This document shows positions 9,874 to 18,094 of a stretch of DNA of 52,309 bases, one piece after another. A program made the translations under genes and the position numbers. This stretch comes from Mucilaginibacter sp. (GTDB lineage: Bacteria; Bacteroidota; Bacteroidia; Sphingobacteriales; Sphingobacteriaceae): positions 1 to 52,309 of the forward strand of contig JAQBNZ010000121.1 in the NCBI GenBank assembly GCA_028288285.1. The letters are read 5' to 3'. The notes under the pieces were generated by a model. That model was not told where the DNA came from and ran no database searches. It saw nothing but the letters and a program-made list of their open reading frames with translations. Each line of letters begins with the position of its first letter. Position 1 is the first letter of the stretch.

Positions 9874-11801
9874 TATTTTAATATTACCGAACCTAAATAA
9901 TCAGAAATAGTTTTCTCTACCTTTTTCATATGCATGTACTGGTTCAGCAATATTTCCTGATCGGCTTCTGCTGGTGTGGTTTGCAATTCTTTACGCAAAC
10001 CTTCCAATATTTTACCCACCTTTTGTTTTTTAAGATGGAATATTGCTCCCAGTATTGTTGCCTTCATATTGGCCTGTTCATCCGGCACCATTATTTTGTG
10101 CATTTCGTACCAATTCTCGCTCAGGGTATATTTTGTGGCAATCAGGTTAACCACCAAATCAACTATACCTTTATCCCGGTGATGAATAAAATGCTGCTCC
10201 TCGGGCAGTACGCCGTTCTCTACCTCCTGCCTGTAAATTTCTATGAATTGTTTACAGGTAGCGTCCTCAAATTCTACGTCGCTCAACTCGGCTATCATGA
10301 AAGGGCCTATATAGGTATTGGCAATACCGTCCCAATCAATCATTTTATTACCGTATAATAACAACAGGCGGATAATTTCTTTTTCCTGCGATGACTCATC
10401 TTTTGTTGCCTCAACTATTGGCTCATCAAAAAAGTGTGGTTCATCAGGCATTTGTTGCTGCCTGGGCGTTTGCTGGTTGTGATGATCCTTCTTAGCCTTG
10501 GCCTGCCGCATTTTGTTCAGCTCGGTAAGCAGGGCACGCTCATCTATCTGTAATATATAGCTACATTCCTTAATAAAAACCGACGCTTTTATAGAATCCG
10601 GAATCTTGGCAATGCTTTCTACTATCTCTCGTATCACTTCCGATTTCTTTATCGGGTCGTTACCTGCTTCTTTTAAAAGAATACCGGTTTTAAACAGGAT
10701 AAAGTCCTTTTTATTATCATCAACGTGTTTTTTGAATGCATTTGTGCCAAATTTTTGCACATAAGAGTCTGGGTCGTGCCCATCCGGGAAAAGCACAACT
10801 TTAACGTTCAGGCCTGCCTCCAGTATCATATCCAGTCCCCGCAATGATGCTTTTATACCCGCGGCATCGCCATCATAAAGTATGGTAATATTTTTGGTGA
10901 ACCGGCCTATCAGTCTTATTTGTTCGGCAGTTAATGATGTGCCCGATGATGCCACCACATTCTCAATACCCGCCTGGTGAACAGAAAGCACATCGGCATA
11001 ACCCTCAACCAAATAGCAATTATCTTCCTCGCGGATAGCTTTTTTGGCAAAATACAAACCGTATAAAACGTTTGATTTATGGTAGATGTCCGACTCGGGC
11101 GAGTTAACATATTTAGGAACGTTTTTATCGCTCTTTAGTGTACGCCCGCCAAAGGCTATCACCCTGCCTGTAAAGCTATGTATAGGGAACATAACCCGGC
11201 CGCGGTAACGGTCATACAATGAACCATTGTCCCGCTTAACAGATAAGCCGCTATCTACTAAAAACTCCTGTTGGTAACCTTGCTTTAAAGCTTCACCGGT
11301 AAAAGCTTCCCATTGATCTGGCGAGTAGCCCAGCTCAAATTTCTTTATTGTATCGTTATTAAACCCACGCTCTTTAAAATAACTTAGTCCGATGTTTTTA
11401 CCCTCATCAGTCTCCAGCATGGTTTCATGAAAATATTTAGCCGCAAATCCGCTAACTATCATGAGGCTTTCGCGGCGGTTATCTTCTTCCTTATTTTCTG
11501 ATGATTCTACAGTTTCCTCAACCTCAATGCTGTATTTTTTAGCCAGCCATTTCAGCGCTTCAGGGTAGGTGAATTTTTCCAGCTCCATCAAAAAGGTGAT
11601 GGCACTGCCGCCTTTGCCTGTCGAAAAATCTTTAAAAATACCCTTAGCCGGCGATACCGTGAACGATGGTGTACGTTCATTTGCAAACGGCGAAAGACCG
11701 ATATAATTGGCGCCGCGTTTTTTTAACTGCACAAACTCGCCTATCACCTCCACAATATCTGTGGCTTCCATTATACGGTCTATGGTGGGTTTGGTAATCA
11801 T
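9873..11801 (-). CDS. dnaG: DNA primase, zinc-binding ligands lost
   Basis: The 642-residue primase makes RNA primers for replication. It has an N-terminal zinc-type domain (1-100), a TOPRIM catalytic core (YLVEGYADVLSVHQ, then ILYDGDAAGIKAS) and a C-terminal helicase-binding region from about residue 430. The N-terminal domain keeps its fold signature (GLSPFANERTPSFTVSPAKG, then KGGSAITFLM). However, the four zinc ligands seen in E. coli (C40, H43, C61, C64) are replaced at exactly matching spacing by Ser37, Ala40, Asp58 and Thr61. The gene is otherwise intact and is presumably the essential primase. A -7 box lies at 11822-11829, just before a palindrome array. Confidence 0.96.
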   Translation of the reverse strand: MITKPTIDRIMEATDIVEVIGEFVQLKKRGANYIGLSPFANERTPSFTVSPAKGIFKDFSTGKGGSAITFLMELEKFTYPEALKWLAKKYSIEVEETVESSENKEEDNRRESLMIVSGFAAKYFHETMLETDEGKNIGLSYFKERGFNNDTIKKFELGYSPDQWEAFTGEALKQGYQQEFLVDSGLSVKRDNGSLYDRYRGRVMFPIHSFTGRVIAFGGRTLKSDKNVPKYVNSPESDIYHKSNVLYGLYFAKKAIREEDNCYLVEGYADVLSVHQAGIENVVASSGTSLTAEQIRLIGRFTKNITILYDGDAAGIKASLRGLDMILEAGLNVKVVLFPDGHDPDSYVQKFGTNAFKKHVDDNKKDFILFKTGILLKEAGNDPIKKSEVIREIVESIAKIPDSIKASVFIKECSYILQIDERALLTELNKMRQAKAKKDHHNQQTPRQQQMPDEPHFFDEPIVEATKDESSQEKEIIRLLLLYGNKMIDWDGIANTYIGPFMIAELSDVEFEDATCKQFIEIYRQEVENGVLPEEQHFIHHRDKGIVDLVVNLIATKYTLSENWYEMHKIMVPDEQANMKATILGAIFHLKKQKVGKILEGLRKELQTTPAEADQEILLNQYMHMKKVEKTISDYLGSVILK

Positions 11802-11821
11802 GTGTTAAAAATGTGCAGCTG

Positions 11822-11829
11822 CAAAAGTA
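11822..11829 (-). promoter_or_regulatory. dnaG -7 box TACTTTTG
   Basis: The box is a perfect TANNTTTG match, 20 nt upstream of the dnaG ATG. The palindrome array begins about 55 bp further upstream, close to where the promoter's upstream region would lie. Confidence 0.5.
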
Positions 11830-11885
11830 AATGTTAAACGGCTTAACTTGTTGTTTAAATATAATAAAAAAATCTACTCACCAAA

Positions 11886-12475
11886 CGTTCCGATGGAACA
11901 TGGGAATTCGGCAATCTCTACCGACCAAATGTTCCGATGGAACATTAATTTGGAATTGTTCTCGAGGAACATCGGATTGGCAATCTCTACCGACCAAATG
12001 TTCCGATGGAACATTAATTTGGAATTGTTCCGGAGGAACATCGGATTGGCAATCTCTACCAAATTAATGTTCCGATGGAACATTAATTTGGAATTGTTCC
12101 GGAGGCAATCTCTACCAATCAAATGTTCCGATGGAACATTAATTTGGAATTGTTCCGGAGGAACATCGGATTGGCAATCTCTACCAATCAAATGTTCCGA
12201 TGGAACATTAATTTGGAATTGTTCCGGAGGAACATCTGGTCGGTAGCACATAATCGGTAGCAAGCATGTTCCATAGGAACATTTGGTGATAAACAATTTA
12301 TAACAGCAATCTCTACGGATCAAATGTTTCGGAGGAACATGGCAATCTTTTTTTCGACCAACCAAATGTTCCGCTGGAACATTAATTTGGAATTGTTCCG
12401 GAGGAACATCTGGTCGGTAGCACATAATCGGTACCAAGCATGTTCCATAGGAACATTTGGTGATAAACAATTTAT
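11886..12475. repeat. Array of TGTTCC-N3-GGAACA palindromes (REP/BIME-like)
   Basis: This gene-free stretch is built of 15-bp palindromes with 6-bp arms and a variable 3-nt loop (GAT, GGA, ATA, GCT). A 69-bp unit carrying a GAT-loop and a GGA-loop palindrome, a GGATTGGCAATCTCTACC linker and an AATTAATTTGGAATT spacer recurs. The TGTTCC starts fall at about 11929, 11998, 12067, 12123 and 12192, one step being 56 bp because 13 bp are missing. A separate 95-bp block is present twice with one mismatch (12207-12301 and 12381-12475). The second copy covers the stop codon of the adjacent Y1 transposase. There are no unique spacers, so it is not CRISPR. Confidence 0.92.
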
Positions 12476-12933
12476 TCCAATTCTTTAAAAATGTAATCCT
12501 CGTTCCATTCAATTTCAAATGCGATTAAAAACTTTCTGTATTCATCCAAAAATGTTTGTTTGCTATGCTGCTCTTCCTGATTTTTAATATAACGGATCAC
12601 ATTAGGCACCTGGCTTTTTGCATATGAAAATGCGCCGTATCCTTCTTGCCAGGCAAAGGGTATAGAACTTAAACTCTGAGCCTTTATCCACTTACTGCTT
12701 TCAGTCTTTACATTTTGAATGAGCGATGATATAGACTGATGCGGCCTCATTCCAATAAAAATATGAATATGGTCTGGCATACTGTTTATCTGAAGCATTT
12801 TATGTTTATTCTCCTGAAAAATACCCGTAATGTACTGATGAAGCCTTTCTTTCCACTCACTTTCTATAAGAGCAGCCCTGTATTTTACCGCAAAAACAAA
12901 TTGAATATGTATTTGCGTATAACTATTAGCCAT
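12472..12933 (-). CDS. IS200-like / REP-associated Y1 transposase (RAYT)
   Basis: The 153-residue protein is a complete Y1 HUH transposase domain. It shows FVFAVKYRAALI near the N-terminus, the metal-binding HUH motif in MPDHIHIFI, WQEGYGAFSYAKS, and the catalytic Tyr in VIRYIKNQEEQH. It nicks and joins single-stranded DNA at hairpin-flanked sites. Stand-alone copies of this type next to short palindromes are known as RAYTs in other bacteria. Its 3' end is embedded in the palindrome array, and a variant palindrome (TGTTCC-TCC-GGAAA) lies about 40 bp upstream of its start. It is intact, so it may still act on these repeats. Confidence 0.9.
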   Translation of the reverse strand: MANSYTQIHIQFVFAVKYRAALIESEWKERLHQYITGIFQENKHKMLQINSMPDHIHIFIGMRPHQSISSLIQNVKTESSKWIKAQSLSSIPFAWQEGYGAFSYAKSQVPNVIRYIKNQEEQHSKQTFLDEYRKFLIAFEIEWNEDYIFKELE

Positions 12934-13007
12934 AATTAAAATTGTATGAAATGCAATTTAATCTTTTCTATTGACCCATATGTTCCTCCGGAAATTAATT
13001 TATAGAT

Positions 13008-13877
13008 CTACCCGCGAGATGTCTTAATGGAACGATTCTTCAAAAACGTAATCGCAATCCCGACCAGTACAATCACACTGCCTATAATTTCTTTGGCTTC
13101 CAGTTTTTCATTTAAAAGGAATACGGCCAATAAACCGGCAAATACAGTTTGGCTTAATAAGGCAATGGCTACTTTGGTGCTCTCCAAATACCTTAATGAA
13201 TAGTTTATAGTAAGCCATCCAACCAACTGGCACAGCAAACCCATACCAATAAAGTACAGCCAAACACGCAAAGGAAAATCCACCATGTTGTTACCCATAA
13301 AAATACCTATCAGAAGCAGAAACGCCGAAGCGCCCAACATGCTGTAAAACATAAAGGTAAAAACATTAATACCGGCCATAATATTTTTGGTTATCATGAT
13401 ATAGCCGGCGTAAAGCAAGCTGGCCAGCGTTGCCAACAATATGCCTGCGTTAAATTCAAGATGTAAAGTATGCTGGTAACCCACCAGTATTACCATGCCC
13501 GCAATTGCTATGCAGGTACCTATCCAGAATAACCTGCCAGAACGTTTTTTAAAAAGCACAAAGCTCATTAACCCAACCCAAACCGGCGCCAGGTTAGCTA
13601 TAAGGGTAGATACTGTAGCGCTAATTTTCAGTAGCGACATATTCCAAACGGCTATATCAGCCGCGAACACCACACCGGCAATTAAAGCGATGACAAGCTG
13701 TTTTCTATTTACCCCTAATTTGTTTTTAATGATGCAATAGGGCACTAAACAAAGCCAGGCAATAAACACCCTGTAAAATGCCGCACCTAAAGGTGTTGTA
13801 CCGGCAAGCTTAACAAATATGGGCGAAAACGATATACATAAAATACCTATTACCAGGCAAAGCTTTGGATTCATCAA
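13008..13877 (-). CDS. EamA-family (DMT) transporter
   Basis: This 289-residue inner-membrane protein has about ten hydrophobic segments in two EamA halves (roughly 1-135 and 145-280). The typical phrases LCISFSPIFVKLAG, FYRVFIAWL, ANLAPVWVGLMSFVLFKKR and LSQTVFAGLLAVFLLNEKLEAKEIIGSVIVLVGIA mark the two repeats. Members export amino acids, metabolites or drugs. The substrate cannot be told here. A perfect -7 box lies 14 nt upstream, and the gene stands alone next to the transposase. Confidence 0.9.
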   Translation of the reverse strand: MMNPKLCLVIGILCISFSPIFVKLAGTTPLGAAFYRVFIAWLCLVPYCIIKNKLGVNRKQLVIALIAGVVFAADIAVWNMSLLKISATVSTLIANLAPVWVGLMSFVLFKKRSGRLFWIGTCIAIAGMVILVGYQHTLHLEFNAGILLATLASLLYAGYIMITKNIMAGINVFTFMFYSMLGASAFLLLIGIFMGNNMVDFPLRVWLYFIGMGLLCQLVGWLTINYSLRYLESTKVAIALLSQTVFAGLLAVFLLNEKLEAKEIIGSVIVLVGIAITFLKNRSIKTSRG

Positions 13878-13891
13878 AAATTATTGAACTG

Positions 13892-13899
13892 CAAACTTA
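13892..13899 (-). promoter_or_regulatory. -7 box TAAGTTTG for the EamA transporter
   Basis: The box is a perfect TANNTTTG match on the minus strand, 14 nt before the ATG at 13877. Confidence 0.45.
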
Positions 13900-14097
13900 A
13901 CTAAGTATAAACTTAAATTAAAGAAATTGAATTAACATGTTGTTATTAACCTGGAGAGGCAATAACGTTCTTTGGTTAACCTAATTGGGCTACTTTCTCT
14001 CAACCTTATATAAACTCACTGTTAATCAATGCAATAATTTTCAATAACTGCTGTATCGATGATTAAACTTATATCGTAATATATAAAAAACACCGTT

Positions 14098-14583
14098 ATG
14101 AAAAAGCTCTCTTTAATTATTCTGGCAGCACTGCCTTTATTGTTAACTGCTTGTTTAAAAGACAACAATAACAAATGCTGCAATGTTTATTATGACCCAT
14201 ATTTTATTGCCCAAAAGAACGGAGTAAACGTTTACGCTTACCCGGGTTCGGCTAAAATTGGTACTGATTCCATATCAGTCTTTGGGGTAAGTAATGACGC
14301 AGGCTTACGTATGCGTTTTAAATTTAACGGCAAAGGCATTTATGCTTTAAGTGGTAATCAATCTAAGTACTATCAGGTAATAGGTAGTGATACAGTAAGC
14401 CGTTACAACCTCGGAACTGCTCCTGGCAGCTCAGTTGAGATTACCGCTTACGATTCTATAAACCGGATAATCGGTGGTAAATTCACGCTTAATTTTAAAA
14501 AGACCTTCCCAATTACATCAAGTATTTACCCGGACAGCGTAAAATTCACTAACGGACAATTTGTTATTGCCCTGCCGAGATAA
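14098..14583 (+). CDS. Lipoprotein of unknown function
   Basis: This 161-residue protein has a clear lipobox: a hydrophobic segment and LLLTAC with the lipidated Cys19. The mature part begins with an Asn/Lys/Cys-rich stretch (DNNNKCCNVYYDP) and is otherwise beta-rich (a single immunoglobulin-like or lipocalin-like domain is possible). No family is recognised. It lies 79 nt upstream of asnS on the same strand, but asnS has its own -7 box. Confidence 0.7.
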   Translation: MKKLSLIILAALPLLLTACLKDNNNKCCNVYYDPYFIAQKNGVNVYAYPGSAKIGTDSISVFGVSNDAGLRMRFKFNGKGIYALSGNQSKYYQVIGSDTVSRYNLGTAPGSSVEITAYDSINRIIGGKFTLNFKKTFPITSSIYPDSVKFTNGQFVIALPR

Positions 14584-14635
14584 CATATATGCCCAAAGTA
14601 TTAGTTTACTGCTCACTGGTTTTAGCAAATAATTG

Positions 14636-14643
14636 TATTTTTG
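14636..14643 (+). promoter_or_regulatory. asnS -7 box TATTTTTG
   Basis: The box is a perfect TANNTTTG match 18 nt upstream of the asnS start. No strong -33 element is visible. Confidence 0.45.
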
Positions 14644-14661
14644 CCGCTCAAATAATATTGT

Positions 14662-16098
14662 ATGAGCCAGCGAATTAAAATTAAAGCATTATTAGAAAGC
14701 GGGAGAACCGATGGAGATATTACGGTAAAAGGATGGGTGCGTGCATTTCGTCAAAATCGTTTTATTGCTTTAAATGATGGCTCAACCAATAACAACCTGC
14801 AAATTGTTGTTGATTTTGAAAACACCGATCCGGCTTTATTGAAACGCATAACCTTTGGTGCAGCAGTAAGCATTAGTGGAACATTGGCCCCCTCTTTAGG
14901 GCAGGGCCAAACCGTTGAAGTTATTGCTACAGAAATTGAAATACTTGGTGACTCTAACCCGGAAGAATTTCCTTTACAACCTAAAAAACAAACTTTAGAG
15001 TTTTTGCGGGAGAATGCGCACCTGCGTTTCCGTACCAATACTTTTGGCGCTATTTTCAGGGTGCGTAACACACTGTCATTCGCCGTACACCAATTTTTAC
15101 AGGATCGTGGTTTTATTTACCTGCATACACCTGTTATTACACAATCTGATGCAGAGGGTGCCGGCGAAGCTTTCCATGTAACCAACTTTGATTTGGGTAA
15201 TGTACCCCGTACTGATACCGGCGAGGTTGATTACAAACAGGATTTCTTTGGTAAATCTACCAATCTAACCGTATCCGGCCAGCTGGAAGGTGAGCTGGGT
15301 GCTATGGCGCTGAGCGATATTTATACTTTCGGCCCAACATTTCGTGCAGAAAATTCAAACACAACCCGCCACCTTGCCGAGTTTTGGATGATTGAACCGG
15401 AAATGGCTTTTTATGACCTTAAAGACAATGCCGACCTGGCCGAAGCACTTTTGAAATATGTTATTAAATACGCTTTAGATAAGAACAAAGAAGACCTTGA
15501 GTTTTTAAACCAGCGTTTGCTTGACGAAGAAAAACAAAAGCCACAACAGGAACGCTCTGAACTGGCCCTGTTAGATAAGCTGCAGTTTTGTTTAGATAAC
15601 GATTTTGAACGCCTTACTTATACCGAGGCTATTGAGATATTAAAGGAATCGACCCCTAATAAAAAGAAAAAGTTTCAGTACCCGGTTGAGGGGTGGGGAA
15701 CCGACCTGCAATCAGAACATGAGCGCTATTTGGTAGAGAAACACTTTAAAAAACCGGTTATCCTTACTGATTATCCAAAAGAGATAAAATCTTTTTACAT
15801 GCGCCAAAACGACGATGGGAAGACCGTTGCCGCTATGGACATCCTGTTCCCGGGCATTGGCGAAATAATAGGTGGCTCGCAACGTGAAGAAAGGCTGGAG
15901 AACTTGGAGCGTCGCATGGACGAGATGGGCATTCCTAAAGATGAGCTTTGGTGGTATCTGGATACCCGCAGATTTGGCACTTGTCCGCATGCTGGCTTTG
16001 GTTTAGGCTTTGAACGTTTGGTACTGTTTGTTACCGGTATGGGTAATATTCGTGATGTTATCCCTTTCCCAAGATACCCAAAGAACGCAGAATTTTAG
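14662..16098 (+). CDS. asnS: Asparaginyl-tRNA synthetase
   Basis: The 478-residue class II synthetase attaches Asn to tRNA-Asn. The N-terminal OB-fold anticodon-binding domain (residues about 15-110) contains [20 protein letters not shown]. The catalytic domain shows motif 2 in [28 protein letters not shown] and motif 3 in [29 protein letters not shown]. An Asn enzyme rather than an Asp or Lys enzyme is indicated by the [14 protein letters not shown] region and the overall length. It is followed by an insertion-sequence remnant and a terminator. Confidence 0.96.
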   Translation: MSQRIKIKALLESGRTDGDITVKGWVRAFRQNRFIALNDGSTNNNLQIVVDFENTDPALLKRITFGAAVSISGTLAPSLGQGQTVEVIATEIEILGDSNPEEFPLQPKKQTLEFLRENAHLRFRTNTFGAIFRVRNTLSFAVHQFLQDRGFIYLHTPVITQSDAEGAGEAFHVTNFDLGNVPRTDTGEVDYKQDFFGKSTNLTVSGQLEGELGAMALSDIYTFGPTFRAENSNTTRHLAEFWMIEPEMAFYDLKDNADLAEALLKYVIKYALDKNKEDLEFLNQRLLDEEKQKPQQERSELALLDKLQFCLDNDFERLTYTEAIEILKESTPNKKKKFQYPVEGWGTDLQSEHERYLVEKHFKKPVILTDYPKEIKSFYMRQNDDGKTVAAMDILFPGIGEIIGGSQREERLENLERRMDEMGIPKDELWWYLDTRRFGTCPHAGFGLGFERLVLFVTGMGNIRDVIPFPRYPKNAEF

Positions 16099-16119
16099 AC
16101 CGCTAATTTAACTGATTGA

Positions 16120-16263
16120 AATCATTGTCACGCAATAGCTTTACACTTTGTGTATTACAATTTCGGTAAATTCCATAAAACATTACGTATAACTCCTGCA
16201 ATGGAAGCTGGATTAACTAAGGATGTTATGACTATTGAAGAAATAGTAAGATTGGCGGATTGA
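16120..16263 (+). pseudogene. C-terminal remnant of an IS1-like DDE transposase
   Basis: Forty-seven codons encode HCHAIALHFVYYNF, then KFHKTLRITPAMEAGL, then MTIEEIVRLAD and a stop. This is the characteristic C-terminal end of a Bacteroidota IS1-type transposase (usual form YNFCRIHKTLRVTPAMEAG...). The codon before it is a TGA, where the family normally has a Glu codon, and no more of the transposase is recognisable upstream because the frame meets the asnS 3' end about 20 bp earlier. It is therefore a decayed fragment. No terminal inverted repeat was located. Confidence 0.7.
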
Positions 16264-16284
16264 TAACAAATAACTCATACATTT

Positions 16285-16311
16285 AAGCCACCTAATAGGT
16301 GGCTTTTTTTA
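16285..16311 (+). terminator. Rho-independent terminator
   Basis: The perfect 9-bp stem AAGCCACCT / AGGTGGCTT with an AAT loop is followed by a T-tract. It ends the asnS/transposase-remnant transcript. Confidence 0.85.
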
Positions 16312-16354
16312 TTAACCTTAAAATCGCATGGGTTAAAAAATAGATTGATAAAAA

Positions 16355-16672
16355 ATGGCAATCATGAACATATTAAAAACAATCGCAATTTCTGTGTTTT
16401 ATTTAGGTTTGGGTGGAGGATTGGTTTTTTTAGGCGTTATTGCAATTAAATCGCCTCAAAAAATTGTAGACTATCAATACAAAAGATTTAGGTTGCTAAA
16501 GTGTTTTGAAAGATTTACTTTCTTAAAGAATGTGTACGAAAATCAGATTATTAAGGCAGAAAATGGATATTATGCCGAAAACTGGCGAAAGTGTGGATGG
16601 ATAATAGTTTTCATGGGGCTTGTTTATATATATGCTTTAATTGTTTATTTAATAAAACAAGGCAACATTTAA
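16355..16672 (+). CDS. Small membrane protein of unknown function
   Basis: The protein is 105 residues with two predicted transmembrane helices (about 8-30 and 83-101) around a basic, aromatic loop. A start 9 nt downstream (MNILKT) is equally possible. No family is recognised. It is AT-rich relative to neighbours and sits between a decayed transposase with terminator and a VOC gene, so it could be part of an acquired patch. Confidence 0.55.
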   Translation: MAIMNILKTIAISVFYLGLGGGLVFLGVIAIKSPQKIVDYQYKRFRLLKCFERFTFLKNVYENQIIKAENGYYAENWRKCGWIIVFMGLVYIYALIVYLIKQGNI

Positions 16673-16756
16673 AAAAAATCAAACTGAGACACTACCTGGA
16701 TTTAGATTAGAATTGATTTTGATTCGTTATCTTTATAATAGTTAATAAAAGCCCTT

Positions 16757-17125
16757 ATGTTAGCTAATGCAATACTTAAGGCATTTGTACCTACCGTAAA
16801 GCCTGATGAGGCACGGGTTTTTTATGGCAATGTATTAGGTTTTAAACCATTATCAGAAGATGACTATGCTTTGGAATTTGATGCAGGCGGAACGCTGTTG
16901 CGTGTGATAATCGTCCCGGAGCTACAACCACATGCCTTCACTATATTGGGATGGAACGTAGAGGATATAGCAGCTGCCATCAGGCAGTTAAATACCAAAG
17001 GCGTGTACTGTGAAAAATATGATTTTATGGATCAGGATGAACTGGGCATATGGAATTCACCCGGCGGCTCAAAAGTAGCCTGGTTCAAAGACCCTGACGG
17101 CAATGTGTTATCATTAACACAGTAA
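16757..17125 (+). CDS. VOC-superfamily (glyoxalase/bleomycin-resistance-like) protein
   Basis: This 122-residue single-domain protein has the beta-alpha-beta-beta-beta repeats of the vicinal-oxygen-chelate fold. The N-terminal half has KPDEARVFYGNVLGFKPLSED and the C-terminal half has WFKDPDGNVLSLTQ. The latter is the typical family ending, and its Asp-Pro-Asp-Gly-Asn region is next to a possible metal ligand. The substrate is unknown. It stands alone and converges with the next gene across only 12 nt. Confidence 0.85.
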   Translation: MLANAILKAFVPTVKPDEARVFYGNVLGFKPLSEDDYALEFDAGGTLLRVIIVPELQPHAFTILGWNVEDIAAAIRQLNTKGVYCEKYDFMDQDELGIWNSPGGSKVAWFKDPDGNVLSLTQ

Positions 17126-17137
17126 GTAAACCACACC

Positions 17138-18091
17138 TTATTTGCTTTTTGGGTTAGAGATCTCATCTTTCTTATAATCCTTATGCACTATTAAGAAACT
17201 GGCGCGTTCTTCTTTGTGGAATGGAACATCCCAGTTGCCCTGATAAGTGATTTTAGTAGGGAGCAGTTCCCCGTCGAAGCTGTTTAGTTCTATGTTCATC
17301 TGCACGTCAAAGTCAAAAAGCATATTGCTATACTTCATATCCACATATCGGCCCAGTATTTGAAAACTGCGGGCATCAAATACGGTGGTCATTTCCCTTA
17401 TCATCACATCATCGTCAGAAGTGCTGGGTTTCCTTATCACTCTGAAACGGTATACGGGGATAGTGTCCACATACTTTCCGCGGGCAAATTCGTAATTGTA
17501 ATATTGCTGCATATCGGGCCCAAAAATTTCCGTTTTACTGCTGAGGAACGGAATGCCGCTTATTTTACGCCCGGGTGTAAATATGAGGGCTTTAAGTTTT
17601 GCTTTATAAGAACCATTCTTACCCCCAGAGCCAGGCAAGCTCTCTGTTTCAGCAAACCCGGAATTGTAAGCATTGGTAAATATATAATCGAACATTTCAA
17701 CAGTATATAGCTGATATTTGCCGTTCTTTTTAAACACTGTTCCGCTATCCTGCCGGGCTAAATATTCTGTTTTGGAGGCATTACCAATAAGGCTGTGCTT
17801 TATTTTGCGGTAAATTTTTCCATCAACTTTATTCTTCTTATTGTAAGTGAAAATGTGATTTTCGGCTGTGAAAGAGTAGCGCTTCATGTTCTGGAACGCT
17901 TTATAAAAGCTGGTATCGGCTACTACGGCATCAATAAAGTCCTGTGCACGCAATTTGTGCGACCGTATATTCACCGGCGAATCTATAACAATGGTACGTA
18001 TAGTATCTGGGTTATAGCGCTGTATCTGTTGCGAGAAAGAGTTAAAAGCAGCAAATAAAAAGCTTAAAACTAATAGTGTTCTTTTAACCAT
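17138..18091 (-). CDS. Secreted protein of unknown function
   Basis: This 317-residue protein has a Sec signal peptide (1-20, cleavage likely after FSQ). The mature part is beta-rich and begins with a segment (about 45-100) that resembles the start of the DUF5686 core (RAQDFIDAVVADTSFYKAFQNMKRYSF). However, the C-terminal barrel of that family is missing, so the assignment is weak. It could be an outer-membrane-associated lipid- or polymer-binding protein. Only 3 nt separate it from the amidohydrolase upstream, so the two are probably cotranscribed. Confidence 0.7.
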   Translation of the reverse strand: MVKRTLLVLSFLFAAFNSFSQQIQRYNPDTIRTIVIDSPVNIRSHKLRAQDFIDAVVADTSFYKAFQNMKRYSFTAENHIFTYNKKNKVDGKIYRKIKHSLIGNASKTEYLARQDSGTVFKKNGKYQLYTVEMFDYIFTNAYNSGFAETESLPGSGGKNGSYKAKLKALIFTPGRKISGIPFLSSKTEIFGPDMQQYYNYEFARGKYVDTIPVYRFRVIRKPSTSDDDVMIREMTTVFDARSFQILGRYVDMKYSNMLFDFDVQMNIELNSFDGELLPTKITYQGNWDVPFHKEERASFLIVHKDYKKDEISNPKSK

Positions 18092-18094
18092 TAA

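Noticed and set aside
11886..12475. CRISPR array
   Set aside because: Intervals between palindromes are themselves repeated, there are no unique spacers, and no cas genes are nearby.
11848..12518. Long open frames on both strands across the palindrome array (132 and 214 codons)
   Set aside because: They are translations of tandem repeats with repeated WNCSGGTSDW- or FQINVPxEHL-like units; open on both strands only because the repeat lacks stops.
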